In this document: positions 47,354-55,444 of the stretch, piece by piece
Numbering within the stretch: position 1 is the first letter of the stretch
How the letters are laid out: each line of letters begins with the position of its first letter
NCBI GenBank assembly: GCA_902786725.1
Contig: CADADP010000011.1
Coordinates: 1 to 56,168 of the forward strand
Direction: 5' to 3'
Origin: an uncultured Bacteroidales bacterium
GTDB taxonomy: Bacteria; Bacteroidota; Bacteroidia; Bacteroidales; Muribaculaceae
DNA: 56,168 nt
Made by a program: the position numbers and the translations under genes
The notes under the pieces: model-generated
What the model saw: only the letters and a program-made list of their open reading frames with translations
Told to the model about the DNA's origin: nothing
The model's database searches: none

Positions 47354-48790
47354 ATGGGAAAGAAGACATTAACAAATTTCAGCCTAAGAATGGCAACGCT
47401 GCTACTAACATTAATCATCACCGCTCCCTCTATTATCGGAGCCAAGAAGTATGCGGCATCGGTGCCCTACAAAATGAAGGACAATGTGGCCGTGCTTAAA
47501 ACACCGGCACGTGAGAAAGGACAAAAGTCGGTGCTCGAACTGGCCGTGGCTCCGATTAAGACTGTGAGAATAGGTTTCGTGGGCTTGGGAATGCGTGGAG
47601 CATGGGCCGTGGAGCGCTATATGTTTATCGATGGCATAGAAGTGGTGGCCCTCTGCGACAAGTACCCCGAGAAAATCGCCCCAATGCAGGAAGTGCTAAA
47701 GAAGAACAACCGCCGGCCTGCCGCCGAATATAGCGGCGAAGACGGGTGGAAGCAACTGTGCGAGCGCGATGATATAGACTTGGTGTATATCTGCACCGAC
47801 TGGCTCACACACACGCCAATGTGCGTCTATGCGATGGAACACGGCAAGCACGTAGCCTGCGAGGTTCCCATTGCCATGACCATTAAGGAGTGCTGGGATC
47901 TGGTGAACACAGCCGAGCGCACACAACGGCACTGCATGATGCTGGAGAACTGCTGCTACGACTTCTATGAGATGACCACGCTCAACATGGCTCAGCAAGG
48001 CCTCTTCGGCGACATTGTGCATGTGGAAGGCTCCTACATTCACAACCTCAACAACTTCTGGAACGAATACCAGGACAACTGGCGGCTGGAATACAACCAG
48101 AAACACCGTGGCGATGTGTACCCCACTCATGGAATGGGGCCGGCATGCCAATTGCTCAATATTCACCGCGGCGACAGGATGAAGACGCTGGTGGCCGTGG
48201 ACAGCAAGTCGTTCAACGGCTTGGCCGCGGCACGTAAGAATATGGGTGCAAGCACGTTTGCCAACGGCGACCACACTATCACTCTGATTCGCACCGAGCG
48301 CGAGCGGCTACTCGAAATTCAGCACAACGTGTATGCCGAGCGGCCCTATAACCGCATGTACCAACTCACCGGGACCGAGGGGTTCGCCAACAAATATCCG
48401 TCAGAGGGCTACGCCTTCAAGAACGGCAACCGACTTGTGGCTAAGATTCCCGAGGCCGCTTCGATTAAAGACTCGGAGCAATTTGTGGACGATAACCTGA
48501 TGGCAAAAATCCGCGAGGCGTATCTGCCCGATTTATTCAAGCAAATCGAGGAAAAGGCTCGCAAAGTGGGCGGCCATGGCGGCATGGACTACATTATGGA
48601 CTACCGGCTCATCTACTGCCTGCAAAATGGTCTGCCGCTCGATGAGGACGTTTATGACGGTGTGGAATGGTCGTGCCTGAACGAGCTGACTCGCATCAGC
48701 TTGGAAAACGGATGCATACCGGTGGAAGTGCCTGACTTCACCCGTGGCGAATGGAACAAGGTGAAAGGCTTCCGCTACGCCACCAAGTGA
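47354..48790 (+). CDS. Exported Gfo/Idh/MocA family protein, GH109-like
   Basis: This 478-residue protein has an N-terminal signal segment (about 10-30), a Rossmann fold starting near 70 (VRIGFVGLGMRGAWA) and features I associate with GH109: YPTHGMGP (256-263) and GHGGMDYIMDYRL near 415-427. GH109 enzymes use bound NAD to hydrolyse alpha-N-acetylgalactosamine by a redox mechanism, and would act outside the cytoplasm on host glycans or blood-group A-like structures. Activity on that substrate is an inference from family resemblance. Confidence 0.88.
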   Translation: MGKKTLTNFSLRMATLLLTLIITAPSIIGAKKYAASVPYKMKDNVAVLKTPAREKGQKSVLELAVAPIKTVRIGFVGLGMRGAWAVERYMFIDGIEVVALCDKYPEKIAPMQEVLKKNNRRPAAEYSGEDGWKQLCERDDIDLVYICTDWLTHTPMCVYAMEHGKHVACEVPIAMTIKECWDLVNTAERTQRHCMMLENCCYDFYEMTTLNMAQQGLFGDIVHVEGSYIHNLNNFWNEYQDNWRLEYNQKHRGDVYPTHGMGPACQLLNIHRGDRMKTLVAVDSKSFNGLAAARKNMGASTFANGDHTITLIRTERERLLEIQHNVYAERPYNRMYQLTGTEGFANKYPSEGYAFKNGNRLVAKIPEAASIKDSEQFVDDNLMAKIREAYLPDLFKQIEEKARKVGGHGGMDYIMDYRLIYCLQNGLPLDEDVYDGVEWSCLNELTRISLENGCIPVEVPDFTRGEWNKVKGFRYATK

Positions 48791-48878
48791 GCCACAAGCC
48801 CAAAGCGGCACAACTATGCCCACGCGATATTACCTAAAAACTGTGATGCGGCTCGCGATAAATTCACCACATTTGGCT

Positions 48879-49029
48879 ATTGCCCACCCCGACGAACGTG
48901 ACTAATTTTGCATCGTAGAAAAGATTAAAGTGAATTAGTTATTAGTTGAACGATTTATTACGTAGCCAATTCTATACAGTAAGGATTAAAATTCACCGCC
49001 TCGATGGGAATCGAAGCGGTGAACTTTTT
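48879..49029 (+). ncRNA. Candidate small RNA transcription unit
   Basis: Between the GH109-like gene and hsp20 lies a complete transcription unit without a gene: -33-like ATTG (48879-48882), 20 bp, perfect -7 TAATTTTG (48903-48910), about 110 bases of AT-rich sequence with no start codon in a useful frame, and a terminator at 48992-49029. The predicted RNA would begin near 48917. It could instead be a remnant promoter. The terminator may also serve the GH109-like gene. Confidence 0.45.
48992..49029 (+). terminator. Terminator, probably bidirectional
   Basis: The arms TTCACCGC-c-TCGA (48993-49004) and TCGA-a-GCGGTGAA (49011-49023) pair with one mismatch and a 6-base loop, followed by CTTTTTG. 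The left flank is A-rich (ATTAAAA), so it also gives a U-rich tract on the minus strand and can end the hsp20 transcript. Confidence 0.85.
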
Positions 49030-49080
49030 GCTACGCAATGTAGCGCGTTAAAAATGGTTCCACTTGGTCTCTGACGACCT

Positions 49081-49509
49081 TTACTTGATGTCGATAGCAC
49101 GCGACTCGCGCTTTGCTTCTTGCGGTGTGAGCTTAGGTAGCTTCACAGTGAGCACTCCGTGGTTAACGGTAGCTTCAATCTTGTCGCGGTCCACGTCGTC
49201 GGGCAGTAAGAGCGTCTGATGATACTGAGTGTAAGAGAATTCGCGGCGCAAGTAGTGTCCTTCTTCCTTCTTATCCTCGTTCTCTTGTTTCTTCTCAATG
49301 GTAACCACCAGGTTCTGCTCTTCGTCGAGACTCACCTTGAAATCGTCCTTGGTCATGCCTGGCGCGGCGAGTTCCACATCATACTCGTTTTCACGCTCTA
49401 TAACGTTGATAGCCGGAGCTGTGGCGTTAACCCTCGGGATAAAGTTTGTGTCGAAAAAGTCGTTGAACACATCGGGTAACCAGTTTTGATTTCTTCTTGC
49501 AAGTAACAT
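49081..49509 (-). CDS. Hsp20 / alpha-crystallin family small heat shock protein
   Basis: This 142-residue cytoplasmic holdase chaperone has a short N-terminal arm (LPDVFNDFF), an alpha-crystallin domain (about 30-130, with GVLTVKLPK near 119-127) and a C-terminal tail. Its start ATG at 49509 is close to the family start. The upstream region is unusual: both a sigma-54-type and an overlapping housekeeping-type promoter, with palindromes, are visible. Confidence 0.95.
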   Translation of the reverse strand: MLLARRNQNWLPDVFNDFFDTNFIPRVNATAPAINVIERENEYDVELAAPGMTKDDFKVSLDEEQNLVVTIEKKQENEDKKEEGHYLRREFSYTQYHQTLLLPDDVDRDKIEATVNHGVLTVKLPKLTPQEAKRESRAIDIK

Positions 49510-49555
49510 AGTTGTAATCTCCTATATTTAAAAGTTAATAATGCGATTTTGTTGT

Positions 49556-49575
49556 GAACGCTCACTCAAGCGTTC
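49556..49575 (-). promoter_or_regulatory. Hairpin in the hsp20 5' untranslated region
   Basis: In the mRNA sense the sequence reads GAACGCT-TGAGTG-AGCGTTC, a perfect 7-bp stem with a 6-base loop, beginning a few bases after the predicted transcript start. It could stabilise the mRNA 5' end. It is not a CIRCE element. Confidence 0.5.
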
Positions 49576-49588
49576 GCTATGAGATATA

Positions 49589-49604
49589 GCAAAACTTGTG
49601 CCAT
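49589..49604 (-). promoter_or_regulatory. Candidate sigma-54 promoter of hsp20
   Basis: The minus strand reads TGGCACAAGTTTTGCT: TGGCAC, 5 bases, TTGCT, which matches the -24/-12 consensus TGGCAC-N5-TTGCW exactly, with GG and GC 12 bp apart in register. The predicted start is near 49578, about 70 bases before the ATG. A housekeeping-like -7 (AAGTTTTG, complement of 49590-49597, one mismatch) with TTTG 21 bp upstream (complement of 49619-49622) overlaps it. Confidence 0.6.
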
Positions 49605-49614
49605 CGGGTGAAAA

Positions 49615-49682
49615 GTGCCAAAAGTGGACTATTTGGCACACAAAGTGGACAAAATTGCAGGCTAAACGTCTGTTAACCAGAC
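49615..49682. promoter_or_regulatory. Palindromes and direct repeats upstream of hsp20
   Basis: There is a perfect palindrome GTGCCAAA (49615-49622), 9 bases, TTTGGCAC (49632-49639). Direct repeats AAAGTGGAC lie at 49621-49629 and 49642-49650, exactly 21 bp (two helical turns) apart. A second palindrome GTCTG-N5-CAGAC (49668-49682) lies about 90-105 bp upstream of the predicted sigma-54 start, where enhancer sites usually sit. These are candidate regulator binding sites. Confidence 0.55.
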
Positions 49683-49748
49683 AAAATGGCTTAAAGAGCC
49701 GCTCCGCTCTCCAGGTCTCCTCTCTCAGAAATAAGGCACATGCCGAGG

Positions 49749-49809
49749 CTTGGCAACGCTTGGCAACGGTGTAAGTATTTGTATATATGCGGAATAATGC
49801 TTAAATTTG
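49749..49809 (+). promoter_or_regulatory. Promoter of the LRR-dockerin gene with tandem 10-bp repeat
   Basis: TTTG (49778-49781) and TAAATTTG (49802-49809) are separated by 20 bp, a perfect housekeeping promoter. Just upstream is a tandem repeat CTTGGCAACG (49749-49758 and 49759-49768), one helical turn apart, a possible operator. The rest of the gap 49510-49839 belongs to the hsp20 control region and an unassigned GC-rich stretch around 49690-49740. Confidence 0.75.
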
Positions 49810-49839
49810 TAGCTTGAACCAATTAAAAATAGAATTTTT

Positions 49840-52512
49840 ATGAAAAAACTATTGTTACTAACCGTATTTATTGCATCAGTTATTTGTGCAAGCGCTACCA
49901 CGTTCACCGTGGACAAGTTCAGATATTACACAACGGGCACCAACACCGTAACCGTGGATGCCTACACCGGTACTGCAGAGATCGTGACAGTGCCAGGAAC
50001 AGTGAAATACGGCGGCACCACCTACTATGTGACCTGCGTGGGCAGTTGGGCCTTCTCGGGTAACACCACACTAGGAGAGGTAATCCTTTCCTATGGCATC
50101 ACCGAGATTGAGGAATACGCGTTCCAGAACTGCACCAATCTGGACGTAGTGCGCATGCCGGGCACCATGAAGACACTGCAGAGCGACGCATTCAAGGGCT
50201 GCACGGCCGGGCTGTATGTGTACTGCACCGCCAGCACTCCGCCAACGTGCGTCGATGGGCCGTTCGACGGAGCCAAGCTGCTACGACTCATTTTGCGGCG
50301 CGACTTCGACAGCGTTTACTACCCAAACATTGCATCCATCTCCTCGTTGTATAAAGCCGATGCAGACTGGAAAAAGTTTCCGCAGATTATCTCAACGGCC
50401 AATGCCTACGACTATGTCACCAACGAGGGCAAGACCACTGCGTGCTACTTCATTATTCCCAGTTCAACCTCAACCAAGGCCACGGTGGTGGGTGGCGGCA
50501 CACAATGTTACGTACCAGACAAAATCACAATCAATGGCCGCGATTATATAGTGGAAGAAATAGGAACCCAGAGTTTCAGCAGCAGTGGCAGCGTGAATAG
50601 TGGCATAACCAAGCTCACCGGCGCCAAGAATGTTGCAATAATTAATGATTTCGCTTTTGAAGGGAGTAAGATTCAGAGTATTTCCGTTCCCGCTATTGCG
50701 GAGATAAAAGAAAACGCTTTCAGGAATTGTACGAGTCTGACTTCGGTGGATTTGGGAGCACCTTCAAACAAAGAGCTGGATGCGATTGGTAAGCGCGCAT
50801 TCTATAATTGCACAGCACTCAAGACAATACAATTCCCCAGTTACTTAGGGGAGAATTATGCAAGCACACATTGCATGATTCATATCATGGAATCGGCATT
50901 TGAGAACTCAGGCCTGACCGACGTGCTGATACCCCAGATTCCATTCGTTATAGACAAGAGGGCGTTCGCTAACTGTAAATCACTGAGCAACGTGCTTATC
51001 ACCACGCACTACAACCCATCGGTAACAGGCTACTATCACGACATTGCCTCCGATGCATTCACCAATATTAACAGTGGCAGAAACACTTACCTATATGTAC
51101 CCCAGGCATCATACAATTATTATAAGAATTATGCTGCGTGTTCATCATTCACCTATGTTTATGGCGAACTTCAACAGATTAAAATAGCGGGTACGTTAGT
51201 GGAAAGAAGCGGAACCATTATGGACGGAGTGAAGGTGGACTTGTCAAAAAGCACCGTCACTCTCGACAGCCTGACATATAACAACCTGAGCAAAACTTTC
51301 ATAATTAGTAACTGCACCGACCTGAGAATCATTGTAAAGTCACCATGCCAGATAGGTTGCAAGTCGTTTGTGGCAACTACGTCGGGGATTGCGAATGTTA
51401 CTATCGAGGGGGCATCGGACGACGCTTCGCTCATTGTCAACAACAATTCAGTTGAGTGGACGTTGAATTTTCACATCGGAGGCAACCTGTATATCAAGGA
51501 TATGCCTTCACTGTGCGTAACTAACAACCTTGGCGGGGTAATGTATGGGAAGAGTGGCAGCACAACCTTCAACATCGACAACAGCACCGGATTCTTCAAG
51601 GGCGGGCAAAAGGCCGTTGTATATAACATTAAGGGACTCACACTGGCAAATACCATTCTTACCGACTGCACCTATAGCTCGACTGCCACCCAATATGGCA
51701 ATGATAACTACTTGTTCTCATTCGAATCCACGCTTACCGGTTTTACGGGAGTTCTAAAGATAGCAGGTGTCACCGTTACCGCACAGAATATGGCTAAAAA
51801 CGCTATCGTAAGAGGGGTCTCCGTGAGCCGAAATGGAACCATCACGATGGAAAACGTGAACTACACCGGCAACACAACATTCATTTCCTGCGTTGGCACC
51901 AAAAACATTAACATAATGCTATCAGGCGACAACAAAGTGGAAGCCAACACATTCTTGCGCGCAGAATCCGGCTCAGTCACGATTGATGGCGGCGGAACAG
52001 CCACACTGACCACAACAGGCAAATCAACCAGCGTTGCCAACTTCTTCTTCGCGTATGGCGATGGCGGCGAAAGTTGCACACTGAGCAACATCAAGCGACT
52101 GACCAACACATCAGTACAAGCGCCGTTCCTGGGCAAGACGGGACTCACCAAACTCACTATCAACAACTGCTCCGGTGAGTTCAAGCGCACCGGTTCCACC
52201 AGTTTTGCTATAGGTCAGATTAAGATGTTAACCCTCGTTGACACCAAACTCACCAACTGCACCTACCGCGAGACACTGACCCAGTACGGCAACAGTGGCT
52301 CGGTGAAGTTTGAATCCACTCTGGTTACATCCAATCCTGGCGATGTGAACGGCGATGACGCGGTGGATATCACCGACGTGGTGAACCTGGCCAACCACGT
52401 GATGGGCGAAACGCCAAGCATATTCGTGATAGAAAACGCCGACGTCACCGGCGAAGGCGATGTGGATGTTACCGACGTGGTGCAACTGGCCAACCGTGTG
52501 ATGGGAGTGTAA
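49840..52512 (+). CDS. Leucine-rich repeat surface protein with dockerin-like C-terminus
   Basis: This 890-residue exported protein has a signal peptide (1-19), BspA-type leucine-rich repeats (about 60-130 and 260-400, with units such as EEYAFQNCTNL and KENAFRNCTSL), and a beta-rich region (about 460-830). A segment of the latter, ending in a TDCTY...TQYGN sequence, occurs twice (near 570-640 and 768-830). Residues 834-890 are a dockerin-like domain (DVNGDDAVDITDVV and DVTGEGDVDVTDVV loops) closely resembling that of the first M6 protease. It is cell-surface or secreted, and the ligand is unknown. Confidence 0.9.
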   Translation: MKKLLLLTVFIASVICASATTFTVDKFRYYTTGTNTVTVDAYTGTAEIVTVPGTVKYGGTTYYVTCVGSWAFSGNTTLGEVILSYGITEIEEYAFQNCTNLDVVRMPGTMKTLQSDAFKGCTAGLYVYCTASTPPTCVDGPFDGAKLLRLILRRDFDSVYYPNIASISSLYKADADWKKFPQIISTANAYDYVTNEGKTTACYFIIPSSTSTKATVVGGGTQCYVPDKITINGRDYIVEEIGTQSFSSSGSVNSGITKLTGAKNVAIINDFAFEGSKIQSISVPAIAEIKENAFRNCTSLTSVDLGAPSNKELDAIGKRAFYNCTALKTIQFPSYLGENYASTHCMIHIMESAFENSGLTDVLIPQIPFVIDKRAFANCKSLSNVLITTHYNPSVTGYYHDIASDAFTNINSGRNTYLYVPQASYNYYKNYAACSSFTYVYGELQQIKIAGTLVERSGTIMDGVKVDLSKSTVTLDSLTYNNLSKTFIISNCTDLRIIVKSPCQIGCKSFVATTSGIANVTIEGASDDASLIVNNNSVEWTLNFHIGGNLYIKDMPSLCVTNNLGGVMYGKSGSTTFNIDNSTGFFKGGQKAVVYNIKGLTLANTILTDCTYSSTATQYGNDNYLFSFESTLTGFTGVLKIAGVTVTAQNMAKNAIVRGVSVSRNGTITMENVNYTGNTTFISCVGTKNINIMLSGDNKVEANTFLRAESGSVTIDGGGTATLTTTGKSTSVANFFFAYGDGGESCTLSNIKRLTNTSVQAPFLGKTGLTKLTINNCSGEFKRTGSTSFAIGQIKMLTLVDTKLTNCTYRETLTQYGNSGSVKFESTLVTSNPGDVNGDDAVDITDVVNLANHVMGETPSIFVIENADVTGEGDVDVTDVVQLANRVMGV

Positions 52513-52610
52513 TAGCGGTTGATGTCAGCGGTTAGCCGATTTACAGGACTCATGGTGACGCGTCTGTGTGGCTTAGGCCGCATGGCGCGTCGCTACTATG
52601 TTGGAGGGGG

Positions 52611-52658
52611 TTAGGCGTAGGAGTGCATACCGCCGAGAACGAGATTCATCTCGAAGCG
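52611..52658 (-). pseudogene. Remnant of a ccsA 3' end
   Basis: On the minus strand this codes for NLVLGGMHSYA followed by TAA (stop at 52611-52613), nearly the same as the C-terminus of the intact cytochrome assembly gene at 53134 (NFVLGGMHSYA). The nucleotide identity is high over about 40 bp and differences are mostly at synonymous positions; it then decays. Nothing upstream on this strand continues the gene. See the corresponding finding. Confidence 0.7.
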
Positions 52659-52756
52659 CATAATATTATCGATGAAAAATTAGAATGATTACGAAACAAT
52701 CTGCATATTTGCAACCGCAATTAACTTAATACACATTAAATTAACCGGCATTTAAA

Positions 52757-53117
52757 ATGAATTTCTACGACAGAGAAAAAGAGCTGGATGTCCTTAAGAC
52801 AAACTGACTTATTGCTCGAAATTGTTGAGAAAGGATATGAGCAATATTCAGGAATAGTCCTTGAGCAGTATTTCCGTCAGAAATGGATGGAGGAGGAACG
52901 GGTTACACAAGTGGGTAACTACTGGGATCGCAAGGGGCTGAATGAAATAGATATGATTGCACTTAATGACATTGACAAAACGGCAGTTGTAGCCGAAATC
53001 AAAAGACAATCCAGAAAATTCAACTCTAATGCACTTGCGGAAAAGGTGGCAACGCTGAGTCAAGAGTTATCCAAATATACTGTAACACAGATAGGACTGT
53101 CGTTGAATGACATGTAG
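52757..53117 (+). pseudogene. Broken ATPase (ATP-binding, DUF234-type C-terminus)
   Basis: The ATG at 52757 opens a frame MNFYDREKELDVLKTN that stops at 52805, the typical first residues of a widespread Bacteroidetes ATPase family. In another frame (52788-53117) the C-terminal part continues, with GNYWDRKGLNEIDMIAL and AVVAEIKRQSRKF, the nuclease-like DUF234-type end. The P-loop ATPase middle of roughly 250 residues is missing, so this is an internal deletion with a frameshift. An AT-rich upstream region carries a -7-like CATATTTG (52704-52711). The surrounding base composition suggests an acquired gene. Confidence 0.8.
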
Positions 53118-53133
53118 TCCGATACCGGTGGGG

Positions 53134-55353
53134 TTAGGCATAGGAGTGCATACCGCCGAGGACGAAGTTCACGCCAAAGTAGGTAATGAGCACCGACAGG
53201 AAGGCCAACGCCATGTAACCGTGGAAGAAAATGGGGCGGCGGAAGGCCGGCAGCGACTCGGAGTGAAGCGGGAGAGCGTAGATGATGAATGTGATTAGCG
53301 CCCACGTCTCTTTGGGGTCCCAGCCCCAGTAGTTACCCCACGAGATATTAGCCCAAACAGCACCGATGAAGATGCCCGCCGCCAGCAGGAACACGGCCGG
53401 ATAGAGCATCAGCAGGCTCGTGCGGTGTAGTCGTCGCACCTGCTCGGGATGATGGCGCAAAGCAATGGCCATTATGCCACCGAGCATCAGGAATGCCAGT
53501 AACGAATAGGCCAGCATTATCACCACCACATGAATTGAGAGCAGAGGTGACTGCAGCACAGGCATGAGCGGTGTTATCTGCGGATTGCTTTCACCGAAGG
53601 TGGAAACCATCAGAGTGAGGCCCGCAACCAAAGTGCCAAACGACAGGATGGCAGGCGTGCGACGCTGCATCAGAAGCGTGAGCAGCAGAGAAGCCCACGA
53701 CATAAACCGCATGGTCTCGAAACCGTTGCTGAGCGGCACATGGCCGCTGACCATCCAGCGGAGCGCTATCACAAGCGTGAGGTATAACAAGGCCACAAGC
53801 AACACAACATTAACGGCGACAACCACCGGGTGCCTCAAAGCCTTGCCCGAAGCGAAGAGCCTGCACTGCACCACAAAGAGAATCATGCCCAGTGAGGCCA
53901 GCAGCATGAACAGGAAGCGAGAGAAATTGAGATGATTATAGATTTTCTCGGCCTTGAAGCGCGCCTGGCTCGGAAGAGCCGTTCCGCATTCCTTCACCTG
54001 ATAACGGCGCAGCGCGTCGATGAATGCCGAAGCCGACCGCCAGTCCTTCTTCACTACAAGCTCGTTGAGATAGTTAAGCGCGTTGCGCAGGAAAGCCCAC
54101 TTTTCGGACGGCAAAGATGCCGGCAAATCGAGCGAGCTACTCTGCGAGTGCCACTGCAGAGTGTCGTGGACAGAGACCGGAAGAATCTTGACCGAGCTAC
54201 CGTTGACCAGCATACGCATCAATTCGTATTTCTCGTTGGCTTCTTGTATTCCGCGCCGGTCCTCAACGTCGTCACCAGCCAGCACCTGCGAGACCAGTTC
54301 ACGTAATCGGTATTCGTTTTGCGGAGAGTAGAAATCGTTGAGCGAAGCGAATTTGCCCTGCAGATTAAGTGCTTGCCTCACTTTAGCGCTCTTAATCTTA
54401 ATCATGGGCACATCTGCCCACTCGTCGTAGTAGAACATGCAACCCGTAACCACTTGCTCGGCCGAAAGGCCACGGAACGAGGCTTTACCGGTGATTTTAA
54501 GGGTGATGTCGCGCGCAAAAGTGGAGAACGGGCAGATGCGCTGGTTGTGCAGAATGTACAAGTCGCCAAAGTCGGCGGCCACGTCGGAGGGCAGTGATGG
54601 AGGCAATTCCGTTGCCGACGCTGTAGCGGAGAATGCACCAAGTGCAAGCAAAACGGCGGCCACTACCCTACTCGCGTTGCCCGAGAGCAATCGGCGGAAA
54701 CGACTGCGCCGGTCGATGAGCACCCACAGCGACGAGCCGAAAAGCAGCAGATAGCCGCAATAAGTGAGGCCAATACCCCAGGGGTCATGCGAAATTTGCA
54801 ACACCGTACCGCCCATTGACGGGTCATATCCCATTTGGTAAATGCGATATCCACGGTGAGTCATAATATTGTTCATCGACACCACGCCCTGCGTGGGCCC
54901 ATACTCATCGTCGATGAGAGAAATCTCGCTCACAAAATCCATCGGGGCTTGCGTGCCCGGATAAAACTCGACATGGAAATCGGTGAGACGGATGCCGAAA
55001 GGCATTCGCACTTGCCGGCCATCGGCATCGGTGAAAGCGGATTGCACGGCACCGACAGGTATTTGCACTTTACCACGCGTGCCCCAAATCCACGTGATGC
55101 CGGCACCTGCCAGGATGAGCAGGAACGAGATGTGAAGCAGGAAAACCGACAAACGCTTGTAAAGGTGCTTTGTGACAATATAGCAGGTGCCACTCACCGC
55201 TATTAAGGTCCACAGACCGACGAACAGAGGCGAGTGGTAAAAGAATTTCTGAGCCACAGCGGTTCCGGCCACTTTCTCGGTGATGGTGGCAGCGGCCAAT
55301 ACAAGAAGCATTATTATCAGAAGTCCGAAAGACAAGCGTTTAGCGATTTTCAT
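53134..55353 (-). CDS. ResB-CcsA fusion, cytochrome c assembly protein
   Basis: This 739-residue inner-membrane protein combines a ResB-like N-terminal half (about 1-230, with four transmembrane segments and a periplasmic domain), a periplasmic middle (about 255-470) and a CcsA half (about 475-739, eight or so transmembrane segments). The CcsA half has the haem-handling Trp-rich WGNYWGWDPKETWA motif near 671-684, and several conserved His residues. It attaches haem to c-type cytochromes by system II. The upstream gene (S41-cytochrome fusion) encodes a CxxCH protein, an obvious client. The gap to it is 91 bp. Confidence 0.95.
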   Translation of the reverse strand: MKIAKRLSFGLLIIMLLVLAAATITEKVAGTAVAQKFFYHSPLFVGLWTLIAVSGTCYIVTKHLYKRLSVFLLHISFLLILAGAGITWIWGTRGKVQIPVGAVQSAFTDADGRQVRMPFGIRLTDFHVEFYPGTQAPMDFVSEISLIDDEYGPTQGVVSMNNIMTHRGYRIYQMGYDPSMGGTVLQISHDPWGIGLTYCGYLLLFGSSLWVLIDRRSRFRRLLSGNASRVVAAVLLALGAFSATASATELPPSLPSDVAADFGDLYILHNQRICPFSTFARDITLKITGKASFRGLSAEQVVTGCMFYYDEWADVPMIKIKSAKVRQALNLQGKFASLNDFYSPQNEYRLRELVSQVLAGDDVEDRRGIQEANEKYELMRMLVNGSSVKILPVSVHDTLQWHSQSSSLDLPASLPSEKWAFLRNALNYLNELVVKKDWRSASAFIDALRRYQVKECGTALPSQARFKAEKIYNHLNFSRFLFMLLASLGMILFVVQCRLFASGKALRHPVVVAVNVVLLVALLYLTLVIALRWMVSGHVPLSNGFETMRFMSWASLLLTLLMQRRTPAILSFGTLVAGLTLMVSTFGESNPQITPLMPVLQSPLLSIHVVVIMLAYSLLAFLMLGGIMAIALRHHPEQVRRLHRTSLLMLYPAVFLLAAGIFIGAVWANISWGNYWGWDPKETWALITFIIYALPLHSESLPAFRRPIFFHGYMALAFLSVLITYFGVNFVLGGMHSYA

Positions 55354-55444
55354 CTCTTTTTTCGAAAAAATGGGATAACCGGACGGCTAATAGACTGTGA
55401 ATGGTCCGGTTATCCCATCATTATAGTTATGGGTTAAACGTAAG

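Noticed and set aside
49556-49575. CIRCE (HrcA) element upstream of hsp20
   Set aside because: The inverted repeat is GAACGCT-N6-AGCGTTC, not TTAGCACTC-N9-GAGTGCTAA.
49749-49768. Second sigma-54 promoter formed by the CTTGGCAACG tandem repeat
   Set aside because: The GG and GC dinucleotides are 11 bp apart and not 12, and no TTGCW follows; a housekeeping promoter explains the downstream gene.
52757-53117. Defence system ATPase-nuclease
   Set aside because: The gene lacks its whole ATPase centre, is frameshifted and has no partner genes; it is a remnant.
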